Source: Stenotrophomonas maltophilia
GTDB lineage: Bacteria > Pseudomonadota > Gammaproteobacteria > Xanthomonadales > Xanthomonadaceae
DNA: 42,536 nt
Direction: 5' to 3'
NCBI RefSeq assembly: GCF_013464915.1
Contig: NZ_RAVT01000005.1
Span: 149,598-192,133, forward strand
Part shown: piece by piece, positions 24,853-32,329 of the stretch
Layout of the letters: each line of letters starts with the position of its first letter
Position numbering within the stretch: the first letter of the stretch is position 1
Program-made: the position numbers and the translations under genes
The notes under the pieces: model-generated
What the model saw: the letters and a program-made list of their open reading frames with translations, nothing else
Database searches by the model: none
What the model was told of the DNA's origin: nothing

Positions 24853-25550
24853 AGAACGCGGTTGTCCTGCAACACGTTGCCTTTGAAGACCTCGGCACCC
24901 TGCAGCCACTGCTGTTGGCACAGGGCTGGCAGCTGCAGGTGCTGCAGGCGGGTGTAGATGCACTCGATCCGGCCGAAGCGGCTGACCTGCTGGTGGTGCT
25001 GGGGGGTCCGATCAGCGTCAACGATGTTGATCTCTACCCGTTCCTCAACGACAGCATCGCGCTGTTGAAGGCGCGGTTGCAGCAGCAGCGGCCCACGCTG
25101 GGCATCTGCCTCGGCGCGCAGCTGATGGCGCGTGCGCTTGGCGCCAGCGTTGCTCCCAGTGGCGGCAAGGAGATCGGTTTTGCGCCGCTGCTGCTCACCG
25201 ATGAGGGCCAGCGCTCGCCGCTGCAGGCACTGCAGGGCATTCCGGTGCTGCACTGGCACGGCGAGGCGTTCGAACTTCCAGTCGTTGCACGCCGCCTGGC
25301 CAGCACGCCGGCCTGCCGCCACCAGGCCTTTGCCGTCGGCCACCACGCGTTGGCCCTGCAATGCCATCCGGAACTGGATGCCCGCCAGTTCGAGCGTTGG
25401 CTGATCGGCCACACGCTGGAGCTGGCCCAGGCCGCTATCGACCCGAACGACCTGCGTGCACAGGCGCGCCGCTATGGCGCACCACTGGCCGCAGCTGCTA
25501 CCGCGATGTTCGACCACTGGCTGCAGGACCTGCCGGAGATACCGCGATGA
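24849..25550 (+). CDS. Class I glutamine amidotransferase (GMP synthase-like)
   Basis: A 233-residue stand-alone class I amidotransferase. The triad is Cys87 in GICLGAQLMA, His173 and Glu175 in QCHPEL. VVLGGPISVND matches the oxyanion-strand motif. It belongs with the GuaA-N-like stand-alone glutaminases (YfeJ/Rv2859-like) whose acceptors are mostly unknown. A gamma-glutamyl hydrolase role is also possible. It is not PdxT, which has a different surrounding. It overlaps yggS by 4 nt and the next small gene by 4 nt (both ATGA), so synthesis of all three is coupled, linking this activity to PLP homeostasis. Confidence 0.87.
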   Translation: MKNAVVLQHVAFEDLGTLQPLLLAQGWQLQVLQAGVDALDPAEAADLLVVLGGPISVNDVDLYPFLNDSIALLKARLQQQRPTLGICLGAQLMARALGASVAPSGGKEIGFAPLLLTDEGQRSPLQALQGIPVLHWHGEAFELPVVARRLASTPACRHQAFAVGHHALALQCHPELDARQFERWLIGHTLELAQAAIDPNDLRAQARRYGAPLAAAATAMFDHWLQDLPEIPR

Positions 25551-25771
25551 ACTACCGGTTGCAGATCCACCGCGACGGCGCCTACTGGGGCCACTTCGAC
25601 TGCAGCGGACCCGATGCCCTGCAGCGCATGGACAGCATCGCCGCACAGCTGCCTGCCGACCAGGGCTTCCAGTTGAAGCGGCAGAAGGGGATCGGCGAAG
25701 AGCGCATCCTGTCCAGCAATGCCGATGGACTGCGCGTGCTGGCCGCGCAGATCCAGTACCGCGACATCTGA
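25547..25771 (+). CDS. Small hypothetical protein coupled to the amidotransferase
   Basis: A 74-residue soluble protein starting at an ATGA overlap with the amidotransferase stop. The sequence alternates strands and a helix (NYRLQIHRDGAYWGHFDCSG, DALQRMDSIAAQL, FQLKRQKGIGEERILSS, LRVLAAQIQYRDI), suggesting a compact alpha/beta fold. No membrane segment or known motif. The close coupling and coding-like composition support it as real. It could be a partner subunit or modulator of the amidotransferase. Confidence 0.75.
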   Translation: MNYRLQIHRDGAYWGHFDCSGPDALQRMDSIAAQLPADQGFQLKRQKGIGEERILSSNADGLRVLAAQIQYRDI

Positions 25772-25781
25772 TGATCGTCAC

Positions 25782-25837
25782 GGTAGTGCCGGCCGCTGGC
25801 CGGTACTCGAATCTGCCGGCCAGCGGCCGGCACTACC
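25782..25837. repeat. Inverted SMAG pair
   Basis: GGTAGTGCCGGCCGCTGGCC mirrored by GGCCAGCGGCCGGCACTACC, ending at 25837. It immediately follows the yggS operon and can form a long hairpin. Confidence 0.75.
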
Positions 25838-25869
25838 CCGGCTGTTCGGCCGCGTGCGAAGCTTCACCG

Positions 25870-26403
25870 ATGCTGACCCTGCAACGCGGCAACCACCACG
25901 GGCTGCTTGTCGCCCCGCGCTGGCCCTCCACCCATATCCAGATCGAAGCAGAGGTGCTGCAACGATTGCTCGACGCGCAGGCACGCCTGCCTGCTGAACT
26001 GCGCCTGCTGCTCACACGCGGCTTCGAATCCCGCCACAGTCGCCTCGGCGGGTTCCGCCGCGCGGTGCGGAGGCTCGGCATCGCGGTGTTCCGCACCTGC
26101 TACCCGCAGCGCCGCGATGAAGTCGATGCCATCTTCGGTGCCAACGGTCACGACATCGATGGCCGTCACGTCGATGTTTCCATGGTGCTGCACGGCCGGC
26201 GTCTACGGCTGCTGCCACTGGGCGTGTTCACGCCAACCGGCTGGCAGGCGCGCCGCGTCGCCCGCCATGCCGAGGCGATCGCGCGGGTGAAGCACAGCCT
26301 GCAGCAGTGCGGCTTCCAGCTGCACCACAACCCAACCGAAGCGCTGCAGATCCATTGTGACTACCGCGGGAACAACCAGCGGGGCGGCGGTAGAGTCGAC
26401 TGA
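25870..26403 (+). CDS. Uncharacterised protein, possibly M15 (VanX/DdpX)-like
   Basis: A 177-residue soluble protein. I see two weak resemblances to M15 D-Ala-D-Ala dipeptidases: a central NGHDIDGRHVDVSMVL segment, reminiscent of the SxHxxGxAxD zinc motif, and a late LQIHCDY segment, reminiscent of EWWHF. Neither matches fully, so the assignment is speculative. The N-terminal half is Arg-rich and helical. The C-terminal residues GRVD and the TGA stop come from a GGTAG repeat (26389-26415), so the natural end of this gene was probably altered by repeat insertion. The start at 25870 follows a weak ribosome-binding site. Confidence 0.6.
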   Translation: MLTLQRGNHHGLLVAPRWPSTHIQIEAEVLQRLLDAQARLPAELRLLLTRGFESRHSRLGGFRRAVRRLGIAVFRTCYPQRRDEVDAIFGANGHDIDGRHVDVSMVLHGRRLRLLPLGVFTPTGWQARRVARHAEAIARVKHSLQQCGFQLHHNPTEALQIHCDYRGNNQRGGGRVD

Positions 26404-26493
26404 CAGTCGACTACCGCGCGAAGCGCGGGATTCTGCAGTTGTTACGGAAGGAGCGGTCGCTCAGAAAAGCAGTCGACTGACAGTCGACTCTAC
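26389..26493. repeat. Two GTAG repeats; the first encodes the end of the upstream gene
   Basis: GGTAGAGTCGACTGACAGTC-GACTACC (26389-26415) and, inverse, GCAGTCGACTGACAGTCGAC-TCTAC (26469-26493). Apart from these and the Fur box at 26526, the 205-bp gap before the sigma factor contains nothing I recognise. Confidence 0.75.
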
Positions 26494-26525
26494 AGTCCGC
26501 CCGTCGACGCACATCGCCCATGGAT

Positions 26526-26544
26526 GCAAATGATTCTCTTTTGC
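26526..26544 (+). promoter_or_regulatory. Fur box upstream of the ECF sigma operon
   Basis: GCAAATGATTCTCTTTTGC, a near-palindromic 19-mer with the AATGATTCTC core common in Fur boxes. It ends 64 bp before the sigma factor start. It implies iron-repressed expression of the uptake operon. Confidence 0.7.
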
Positions 26545-26608
26545 TGTAAGGTGCAGCCGCTGCCCTTGCCGCCGCGGGCTGTTCCCTTTCCCAGTTGTCG
26601 CCCGCCCC

Positions 26609-27118
26609 GTGTCCACGCCTGTCGAACCGACGGATGTCGCGCATCTGTGCGCGGCCCATTACCGGCCGCTGCACGCCCATGTCCGCCGCAAACTCCCGCA
26701 ACGCAGCGACGCCGATGACGTCGTCCAGGAAACCTGGCTGCGTGTCGTCAAGGTCGCCGCCAGCGGCCTGCTGAGCAATGGCCGCGCGTACCTGTACCGC
26801 GTCGCCCACAACCTGATCGCCGACCACTATCGGCAACGCCAGCGTCGTCGCGAAGAGGCGCTGGAGGACGCGCAGCTGCATGCCATCTCCGATCCAGCGC
26901 CCCTGCCGGAACAGCGCCTGCTCGATGCCGAACAGCTGCGCCATCTCGATGCCATCATCGCCGCGCTGCCACCGCGCTCGCGCCAGGTCTTCCTGCTGGC
27001 CCGCGTGGAACAGATGGCATTGGCTGAAATCGGCCGCCAGCTCGGTATCAGCCGGCAGACCGCGCATGGCCATCTGCTGCGCGCGCTGGTCGCCCTGCAG
27101 CAGGTACCCGGCACATGA
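26609..27118 (+). CDS. FecI-like ECF sigma factor
   Basis: A 169-residue ECF sigma factor. Region 2 contains HYRPLHAHVRRKLPQRSDADDVVQETWLRV and AYLYRVAHNLIADHYR. Region 4 contains LPPRSRQVFLLARVEQMALAEIGRQLGISRQTAHGHL, the usual FecI/HasI-type arrangement. The start is GTG 26609; no in-frame ATG exists before region 2. The gene overlaps the FecR-like gene by 4 nt (ATGA), ensuring paired synthesis with its regulator. It probably directs transcription of the receptor operon when substrate binds, under a Fur gate. Confidence 0.92.
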   Translation: MSTPVEPTDVAHLCAAHYRPLHAHVRRKLPQRSDADDVVQETWLRVVKVAASGLLSNGRAYLYRVAHNLIADHYRQRQRRREEALEDAQLHAISDPAPLPEQRLLDAEQLRHLDAIIAALPPRSRQVFLLARVEQMALAEIGRQLGISRQTAHGHLLRALVALQQVPGT

Positions 27119-28041
27119 GCCAGGAGGGCATTGCACGCGAAGCTGCCCGCTGGTGGCTGGATGGGCACGACGGCGACCGCGACGAGAACGCGTTCGAGCA
27201 GTGGTGCCGGGCCGATCCACGCCATGCCGCGCAGTACCTGCACCTGCAGCAGCTGTGGCAGGCCGGTGCGACGATGCCCAGCCTGCAGCGGCAGCTGCAA
27301 CGACGGCAGCGTCGGCGCCTGGGTGAAGCCGGCCTTGCCGTGCTGCTGCTGTGCGCGCTCGGCCTTTACAGCCGCCATGCCTCGCCGCCCGCCGCGCAGG
27401 TATTGCGCACTGCGTCCGGTGAGATCCGCGACGAGGCACTGCCGGACGGCTCGCATGTGCTGCTGTCGCCGGGCAGCGAAGTGCACGTCCGCATCGACGC
27501 ACAGCGCCGCCAGCTGCAGCTGGATCGCGGCCAGGCCTGGTTCCAGGTCACTGCCGATGCGCAACGACCGTTCCAGGTGCATACACCGCATGGCACGGTC
27601 ACCGCGTTGGGCACCGCGTTCGACCTTGCTGTGCAGGACGACAGCAGCGTGGTGACGGTCACCGAACATCGCGTCAGCGTGGAGTCCGGCAGCGCCACCC
27701 ACCAAGCGTCCGAAGGACAACAGATGCGCTTCGACGGGCAGGCATCCGCCACGCTGCTCACAGCGGATGCTGCTGCGATGGTCTGGCGCGAGCGACGGCT
27801 GCACTGGGTATCCGCGCCGCTGATCGAGGTCACCCAGGGCCTGGACCGCTGGCATGGCGGGCGTACCTGGATCATCGGGTCGCGACTGCGGCAACAACCG
27901 GTCACCCTGCTGGGCAGTGCAGACGGCGCCGCCGGCAACCGCGACCAGTTGGCCACACAGCTGCAGGTGCGCGTGCTTCGCCTTGGCAATGGCGTACAGG
28001 TGTGGATGCCGCCGCGCGGGGACCATCGTGATGGACCCTGA
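27115..28041 (+). CDS. FecR-like anti-sigma/signal transducer
   Basis: A 308-residue inner-membrane protein. The N-terminal cytoplasmic sigma-binding segment (about 1-60: AREAARWWLDGHDGDRDENAFEQWCRADPRHAAQYLHL) is followed by one membrane helix (about 70-85, AGLAVLLLCALGLY) and a periplasmic FecR domain (RTASGEIRDEALPDGSHVLLSPGSEV, FQVHTPHGTVTALGTAF). It receives the signal from the STN domain of the receptor encoded next and controls the sigma factor. It overlaps the sigma gene by 4 nt. Confidence 0.92.
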   Translation: MSQEGIAREAARWWLDGHDGDRDENAFEQWCRADPRHAAQYLHLQQLWQAGATMPSLQRQLQRRQRRRLGEAGLAVLLLCALGLYSRHASPPAAQVLRTASGEIRDEALPDGSHVLLSPGSEVHVRIDAQRRQLQLDRGQAWFQVTADAQRPFQVHTPHGTVTALGTAFDLAVQDDSSVVTVTEHRVSVESGSATHQASEGQQMRFDGQASATLLTADAAAMVWRERRLHWVSAPLIEVTQGLDRWHGGRTWIIGSRLRQQPVTLLGSADGAAGNRDQLATQLQVRVLRLGNGVQVWMPPRGDHRDGP

Positions 28042-28105
28042 CAACCGGCCCATGACTGCGTCTACCCAGGATGACGACGCTCTGCGTCAGCCCCTGGAGC
28101 CCCCG

Positions 28106-30577
28106 ATGCTGTGCCCCCGCCCCCTTGTCCTTGCCCTGTCGCTGGCCTGCGCCAGCACCGTCCCACTGCTGCCCAGCAGTGCCCATGCGCAGGCCGCCAC
28201 GCGCACCTATGACCTGCCCGCCCAGCCACTGCCTGCCGCGCTGGATGCCTACAGCCGGCTGACCGGTATCGATCTGGTCGTTGGCGCGGCGCTTCCCGCT
28301 GGCCATGCCGCGCCCGCCCTGCATGGCGATTTCGACGATGTGCAGGCGCTGTCACGCCTGCTGGCCGGTAGTGGCCTGCGCCCACGCTTCATCGATGCTC
28401 GCCGCGCCACCCTCGAGCCGGCGCCGGCCGAGCGCGGCGATGGCAGCCGCCGCACCGGGCCCCTGCGGGTGCAGGGCGATACTGCGCAGGGCCACGTACC
28501 AGGCGCCGGCGCCAGCCAGTACGTGCCGGCCACCCGCGATGGCTTCGCACCCACGGTCGGCAGCGAACGCGTGGCGATGGCCGAACGCCAGGACGGCAAC
28601 AGCCTGCTGCGCTCGATGCCCGGCACCCACAGCTTCCACTCGCGCAGCCAGCCGGGCCTGCAGGTCAACATCCGAGGCATGACCGGTGCCGGCCGGGTCA
28701 ACACCATGATCGACGGTGTCACCCAGACCTTCCGCAACAATGCCGGGCATGGCTCGGGTGGTCCCTTCGCCTACGTCGATCCGTTCCTGCTGGCCGGTGT
28801 AGACGTGCAGCGCGGTGCGGTTGCCGGGGGTGACGGCGCTGGCACGCTGGCCGGCAGTGCCAACTTCCGCACGCTCGATATCGACGATCTGCTCGGCGAG
28901 GGCCGCGACTGGGGCCTGCGTGCAGGCTACCGCCACGGTAACAACGGCTACGGCAGTGGCCGTACCTTCGCCGGTGCCTGGCGCCACAGCGAGGACGGCG
29001 GTGACCGCCAGTTCGGCCTGCTGGCCGCTGCCAGCAGCAGCCGCAGCAGCGAATACGCCACCGCCCGAGGGCAGAAGAACAACGCCGATCCTGGCAGCCA
29101 GCAGCCCAGCAGCTGGCTGCTGAAAGCGCGCCTGCAGCCCAGCGACCAGCATCGGCTCGACCTGAGCCACATGCGTTACGAAAACGACTTCTACCACAAC
29201 TACCCGTGGCAGATCTCCGCGCGCAACCAGCGCGCCAGCTATCACTACACGCCCTATACGCCTTGGATCGACCTGCGTGCGACGTTCGCCAGCAACAAGA
29301 CCCGGCTGTTCTACCCGCCTGTGGAGGATTCGAACTACATCGGTCGCCGCACCCACAGCAGCCTGAGCAGCTGGACGCTCGACAACACCAGCCGCTTCGA
29401 TATCGGCGCAGTGCAGGCGCGCTGGAACACCGGCATCAAGCACCAGTCGGACATCTACGTGGCCGACACCCCCATCCTGCGCGGTGCCAACCCGCAGGGC
29501 CGCAGCCAGCTGGACAGCGTGTTCAGCACCCTGGAACTGCAGTACGACATCTACGCGCTGAGCGCTGGCCTGCGCCAGGATCGCTATGGCATCCGCGGCC
29601 ATATCCCGGTGTGTTCCGATGTGCCGGGCCAATGCGCGGAGATCAATGGCGGCGACATCGACGTGCGCCGCAGCGAGCGCGCACTCAGCCCCAGCCTGGC
29701 GCTTTCACTGCAGGCCACCGACTGGCTGCAACTGTTCGCTGAAGTCTCGCGCACCTCGCGGCCGCCACGCGTGCAGGAGATGTTCTTCGAGAAGATCCCG
29801 CTGGAGGACGCCAGCGTCGCCGACGGTATCGGTGCCAATCCGTTCCTGCGCCGCGAGCGCTCACGCAACCTGCAGTTCGGTGCCAACCTCAGCACCGATT
29901 CGCTGCTGGTCGACGGTGACCTGGCGCAGCTGCGCATCACCCGCTTCGACAACCGCATCCGCGACTACATCAAGCCGCAGTACCTGCTGATCGTGCATCC
30001 GCCGGAAGTGGAGCCGTTCGTGGTGCCGATCGACAGCGATCCGCAGCTCAATGCCTGGACCGATGTGCTGGATGCAGACGACTTCAGTGCCACCACCCGC
30101 TGGATGAACCATCCCGGCGTGGTGCGCATGCGCGGCATCGAGCTGGAGGCGCACTACGCCAGCGAGCACTACCACGCCACGCTCAGCTGGACCCGCTCGC
30201 GCACCAGTGCGCCGGCCATCGAGTTCGTCAACCTGGAAGACATCACTGCCCTGCCCGACCGCTACTGGACCCTGGACGTGGGCGGCCGCTGGTGGCAGCA
30301 GCGCGTGCAGGCCGGCCTGCGCGCCGAATACTCCGGGCCCACCGAGGAAGGCTACGACTTCTTCCAGACCCGCAAGACCGGCGGCACCGGCGTGCTGCTG
30401 GACTTCTACGCCAGCTTCAAGCCACAGGCCAATACCACGCTGTGGCTGAACATCGAAAACCTGCAGAACAAGTCCTATGACAACAATGCCTCGATCGACA
30501 GCATCTTCAGTCCGATCCTGGACCGCGGCAACGGCCGTGGCCGCACCGTCTCGATGGGCATCAATGTGGCGTTCTAG
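28106..30577 (+). CDS. HasR-like TonB-dependent haem receptor with STN signalling domain
   Basis: An 823-residue outer-membrane receptor. Order: signal peptide (1-30), STN domain (about 34-106, TYDLPAQPLPAALDAYSRLTGIDLVV), plug (about 150-265; VNIRGMTGAGRVNTMIDGVTQTF and GTLAGSANFRTLDIDD, as in HasR and haemoglobin receptors), then a 22-strand barrel ending in Phe (SMGINVAF). A FRAP-like box (SRPPRVQEMFF) and an NPxL-like box (NPFLRRERSRNLQFG) are visible, but no His lies between them. I chose ATG 28106 for GGAG 6 nt upstream and the signal peptide. In-frame ATGs at 28031 and 28052 would add 25 or 18 non-signal residues. It likely imports haem or a haem carrier. Confidence 0.88.
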   Translation: MLCPRPLVLALSLACASTVPLLPSSAHAQAATRTYDLPAQPLPAALDAYSRLTGIDLVVGAALPAGHAAPALHGDFDDVQALSRLLAGSGLRPRFIDARRATLEPAPAERGDGSRRTGPLRVQGDTAQGHVPGAGASQYVPATRDGFAPTVGSERVAMAERQDGNSLLRSMPGTHSFHSRSQPGLQVNIRGMTGAGRVNTMIDGVTQTFRNNAGHGSGGPFAYVDPFLLAGVDVQRGAVAGGDGAGTLAGSANFRTLDIDDLLGEGRDWGLRAGYRHGNNGYGSGRTFAGAWRHSEDGGDRQFGLLAAASSSRSSEYATARGQKNNADPGSQQPSSWLLKARLQPSDQHRLDLSHMRYENDFYHNYPWQISARNQRASYHYTPYTPWIDLRATFASNKTRLFYPPVEDSNYIGRRTHSSLSSWTLDNTSRFDIGAVQARWNTGIKHQSDIYVADTPILRGANPQGRSQLDSVFSTLELQYDIYALSAGLRQDRYGIRGHIPVCSDVPGQCAEINGGDIDVRRSERALSPSLALSLQATDWLQLFAEVSRTSRPPRVQEMFFEKIPLEDASVADGIGANPFLRRERSRNLQFGANLSTDSLLVDGDLAQLRITRFDNRIRDYIKPQYLLIVHPPEVEPFVVPIDSDPQLNAWTDVLDADDFSATTRWMNHPGVVRMRGIELEAHYASEHYHATLSWTRSRTSAPAIEFVNLEDITALPDRYWTLDVGGRWWQQRVQAGLRAEYSGPTEEGYDFFQTRKTGGTGVLLDFYASFKPQANTTLWLNIENLQNKSYDNNASIDSIFSPILDRGNGRGRTVSMGINVAF

Positions 30578-31364
30578 CCGTCGCTGGTTGCCACTGTGCC
30601 TGCTGGCGCTGGCGGGCATGGCTGGCGCGCAGCCGATGCCCGGCACGGTGACCGACCTGGCCAGCGGCCGGCATCTGGACGAGGCTGCATTCGTGCAGCG
30701 CGCGGCCAATGCGCAGCGGCTGCTGCTGGGTGAACGCCATGATCTCGGCGGAGACCATGCGGCCCAGCGCTGGCTGCTGCAGGCCCTGCAGCGGCAGCGC
30801 CCTCAGGGTTCACTGGTGCTGGAAATGATCGCCAGCGAGCGCCAGCCACGCCTGCAGCGGGTGCAGCGCTGGCTGGCCAAGGGCAACCACGCCGAGGGGG
30901 CCCGCCTGCAGGAACTGCTGGGCTGGGATGCGCGCTGGCCGTGGATGGCCTATGGCGGACTGGTGCAGGACGCGACGGATGCGGGCGTTCCACTGTTCGG
31001 TGGCAACCTGTCGCGCACCGAGGTCAACGCGTTGCTGGCCTCTACCGGAACCGTCCAGTTCCCGGTGGCCTCTGCAAAGCAACGCCTGTCTGCGGTGGTG
31101 CTGGCCCAGCACGCAGACGCCGCGCCGATGCTGGACGGCATGCTGGCCGTGCAGCACGCCCGCGACAGGCGCATGGCGCAGGTCCTTGCCGATGCACCCG
31201 CGCCGGCATTGCTGGTGGCCGGCCGCTGGCACGTGCTGCGGGGCACCGGCGTACCTGGCTACCTGCCGGCAGACGCTCCGGCGCTGGTGATCGCATTGGC
31301 CTCGCCGGGTGAAACCGTCGATGCGATTGATGCCGATCTGCTGTGGGTGCTGGACGATGAGTGA
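30564..31364 (+). CDS. ChaN family haem-uptake protein
   Basis: A 266-residue exported protein with a signal peptide (about 1-22, MAGA-QP). The ChaN/PhuW-type domain includes RLLLGERHDLGGDHAAQRWLLQAL, GSLVLEMIASERQPRLQRV and ARDRRMAQVLADAPAPALLVAGRWHVLRGTGVPGYL. Characterised ChaN binds haem and is linked to iron uptake in Campylobacter. There the protein is a lipoprotein; here no lipobox is seen, so it is predicted soluble in the periplasm. ATG 30564 overlaps the receptor gene by 14 nt, so translation is coupled. Its presence supports haem as the receptor substrate. Confidence 0.85.
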   Translation: MWRSSRRWLPLCLLALAGMAGAQPMPGTVTDLASGRHLDEAAFVQRAANAQRLLLGERHDLGGDHAAQRWLLQALQRQRPQGSLVLEMIASERQPRLQRVQRWLAKGNHAEGARLQELLGWDARWPWMAYGGLVQDATDAGVPLFGGNLSRTEVNALLASTGTVQFPVASAKQRLSAVVLAQHADAAPMLDGMLAVQHARDRRMAQVLADAPAPALLVAGRWHVLRGTGVPGYLPADAPALVIALASPGETVDAIDADLLWVLDDE

Positions 31365-32070
31365 ACGCGGCCAACACTGGCAGGCGATTGCCATCACCAT
31401 CGGCCTGCATCTGCTGCCCTTGCTGCTGCTGTTGCATTGGGTCGCCACGCCCCCCATGCTCCCGCCACCCGAGCAGGACGTGCGTATCAGCCTGCGCCTG
31501 CTGGCACCGGCCACGCCGCCACAGCCGGTGGAGGAACGCCAGGCCGATACCCCCAGCCAGGCGCAGCAGGCGCGTGCTTCGCAACCGACGAAGTCGCCCC
31601 CCCCGCCGACGCCCACCGCAGCGCGCGAAGGCGAGTTGGCCGCCAGCGAGGCGGGGGGGACTGGCCGAAAGCCGTTGCCGGTCGCCCCGCCTGCGGCCGC
31701 GACCGATGCAAGTCCCGCACCGGCATCGATCACGGCCGCGCCGCCCGCTCCGGACGCGCCGCCGGCGGACTTCCAGGCCGGCGCCGCCAGCGACCAGTGG
31801 GAAGCCCGCCTGATGGCGCGGCTGGAACGTTACCGCTATTACCCCGCTGCCGCGCGCTCGCGCCGGCAGCAGGGCACTGCCTGGGTCAGGGCCAGCATCG
31901 ACCGCGAAGGTCGCCTGCTGGCCCTGCGGCTGGAGCAGTCCAGTGGCCAGCCGATGCTCGATGATGCGGCCCTGCAGACCTTCCGCCGCGCCCAGCCACT
32001 ACCGCCCATTCCCGATGAACTGAAGGCGCCGCAGGAACTGGTGGTGCCGGTGGAGTACTACCTGCGCTAG
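31357..32070 (+). CDS. TonB-like energy transducer (HasB-type)
   Basis: A 237-residue protein with the TonB layout: one N-terminal membrane helix (10-29, AIAITIGLHLLPLLLLLHWV), a long Pro/Ala-rich periplasmic spacer (35-150), and a C-terminal TonB domain (about 155-237: YYPAAARSRRQQGTAWVRASIDREGRLLALRLEQSSG..LDDAALQTF). The ORF overlaps the ChaN gene by 8 nt and is the last gene of the five-gene uptake operon. A dedicated TonB fits the HasB role for the receptor in the same transcript. No exbB/exbD is nearby, so it must borrow these from elsewhere. Confidence 0.9.
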   Translation: MSERGQHWQAIAITIGLHLLPLLLLLHWVATPPMLPPPEQDVRISLRLLAPATPPQPVEERQADTPSQAQQARASQPTKSPPPPTPTAAREGELAASEAGGTGRKPLPVAPPAAATDASPAPASITAAPPAPDAPPADFQAGAASDQWEARLMARLERYRYYPAAARSRRQQGTAWVRASIDREGRLLALRLEQSSGQPMLDDAALQTFRRAQPLPPIPDELKAPQELVVPVEYYLR

Positions 32071-32097
32071 GCGCTGTGGAACTGCGAGGCAGTCTGC

Positions 32098-32119
32098 GAC
32101 CTCAACCCGGGTTGAGGTC
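32098..32119 (-). promoter_or_regulatory. Perfect 22-bp SoxR-like palindrome
   Basis: GACCTCAACCC/GGGTTGAGGTC is fully symmetric. The half-sites CCTCAA/TTGAGG match SoxR. On the minus strand it reads TTGACC-TCAACC..., so a -35 (TTGACC) overlaps it, as at MerR-family promoters, with a 19-bp spacer to a poor CAGACT. A promoter here would read into the tonB-like gene in antisense. No target gene is visible on either side. Alternatively it is a terminator stem, but no U-tract follows. Confidence 0.45.
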
Positions 32120-32216
32120 AAATACACCCGGCGCAACAGAGCAGTCCGCCATGCGCAACGATCGCGGCGTGTTGTGTCACCGCGTCGATGCTGGGCCGCC
32201 CACGTGATCGGCCGTT

Positions 32217-32280
32217 GTAGAGCCGAGCCCATGCTCGGCTGCTCCATGCGAACGGCAGCCGAGCATGGGCTCGGCTCTAC
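32217..32280. repeat. Inverted SMAG pair between convergent operons
   Basis: GTAGAGCCGAGCCCATGCTC at 32217, mirrored by GAGCATGGGCTCGGCTCTAC ending at 32280. It lies between the ends of the haem-uptake operon (+) and the porin-adi-CDF operon (-), a natural bidirectional terminator or mRNA stabiliser. Nothing else is seen in the 259-bp gap apart from the SoxR-like palindrome. Confidence 0.8.
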
Positions 32281-32329
32281 AGGGAAGAGGAAGGCAGCCG
32301 GGCGTGGCGGCCGGGCCAAAGAAGCAGGG

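Noticed and set aside
32150..32206. 18-codon frame downstream of the SoxR-like palindrome
   Set aside because: No Shine-Dalgarno, no recognisable peptide, and on the strand opposite the better-fitting promoter orientation.
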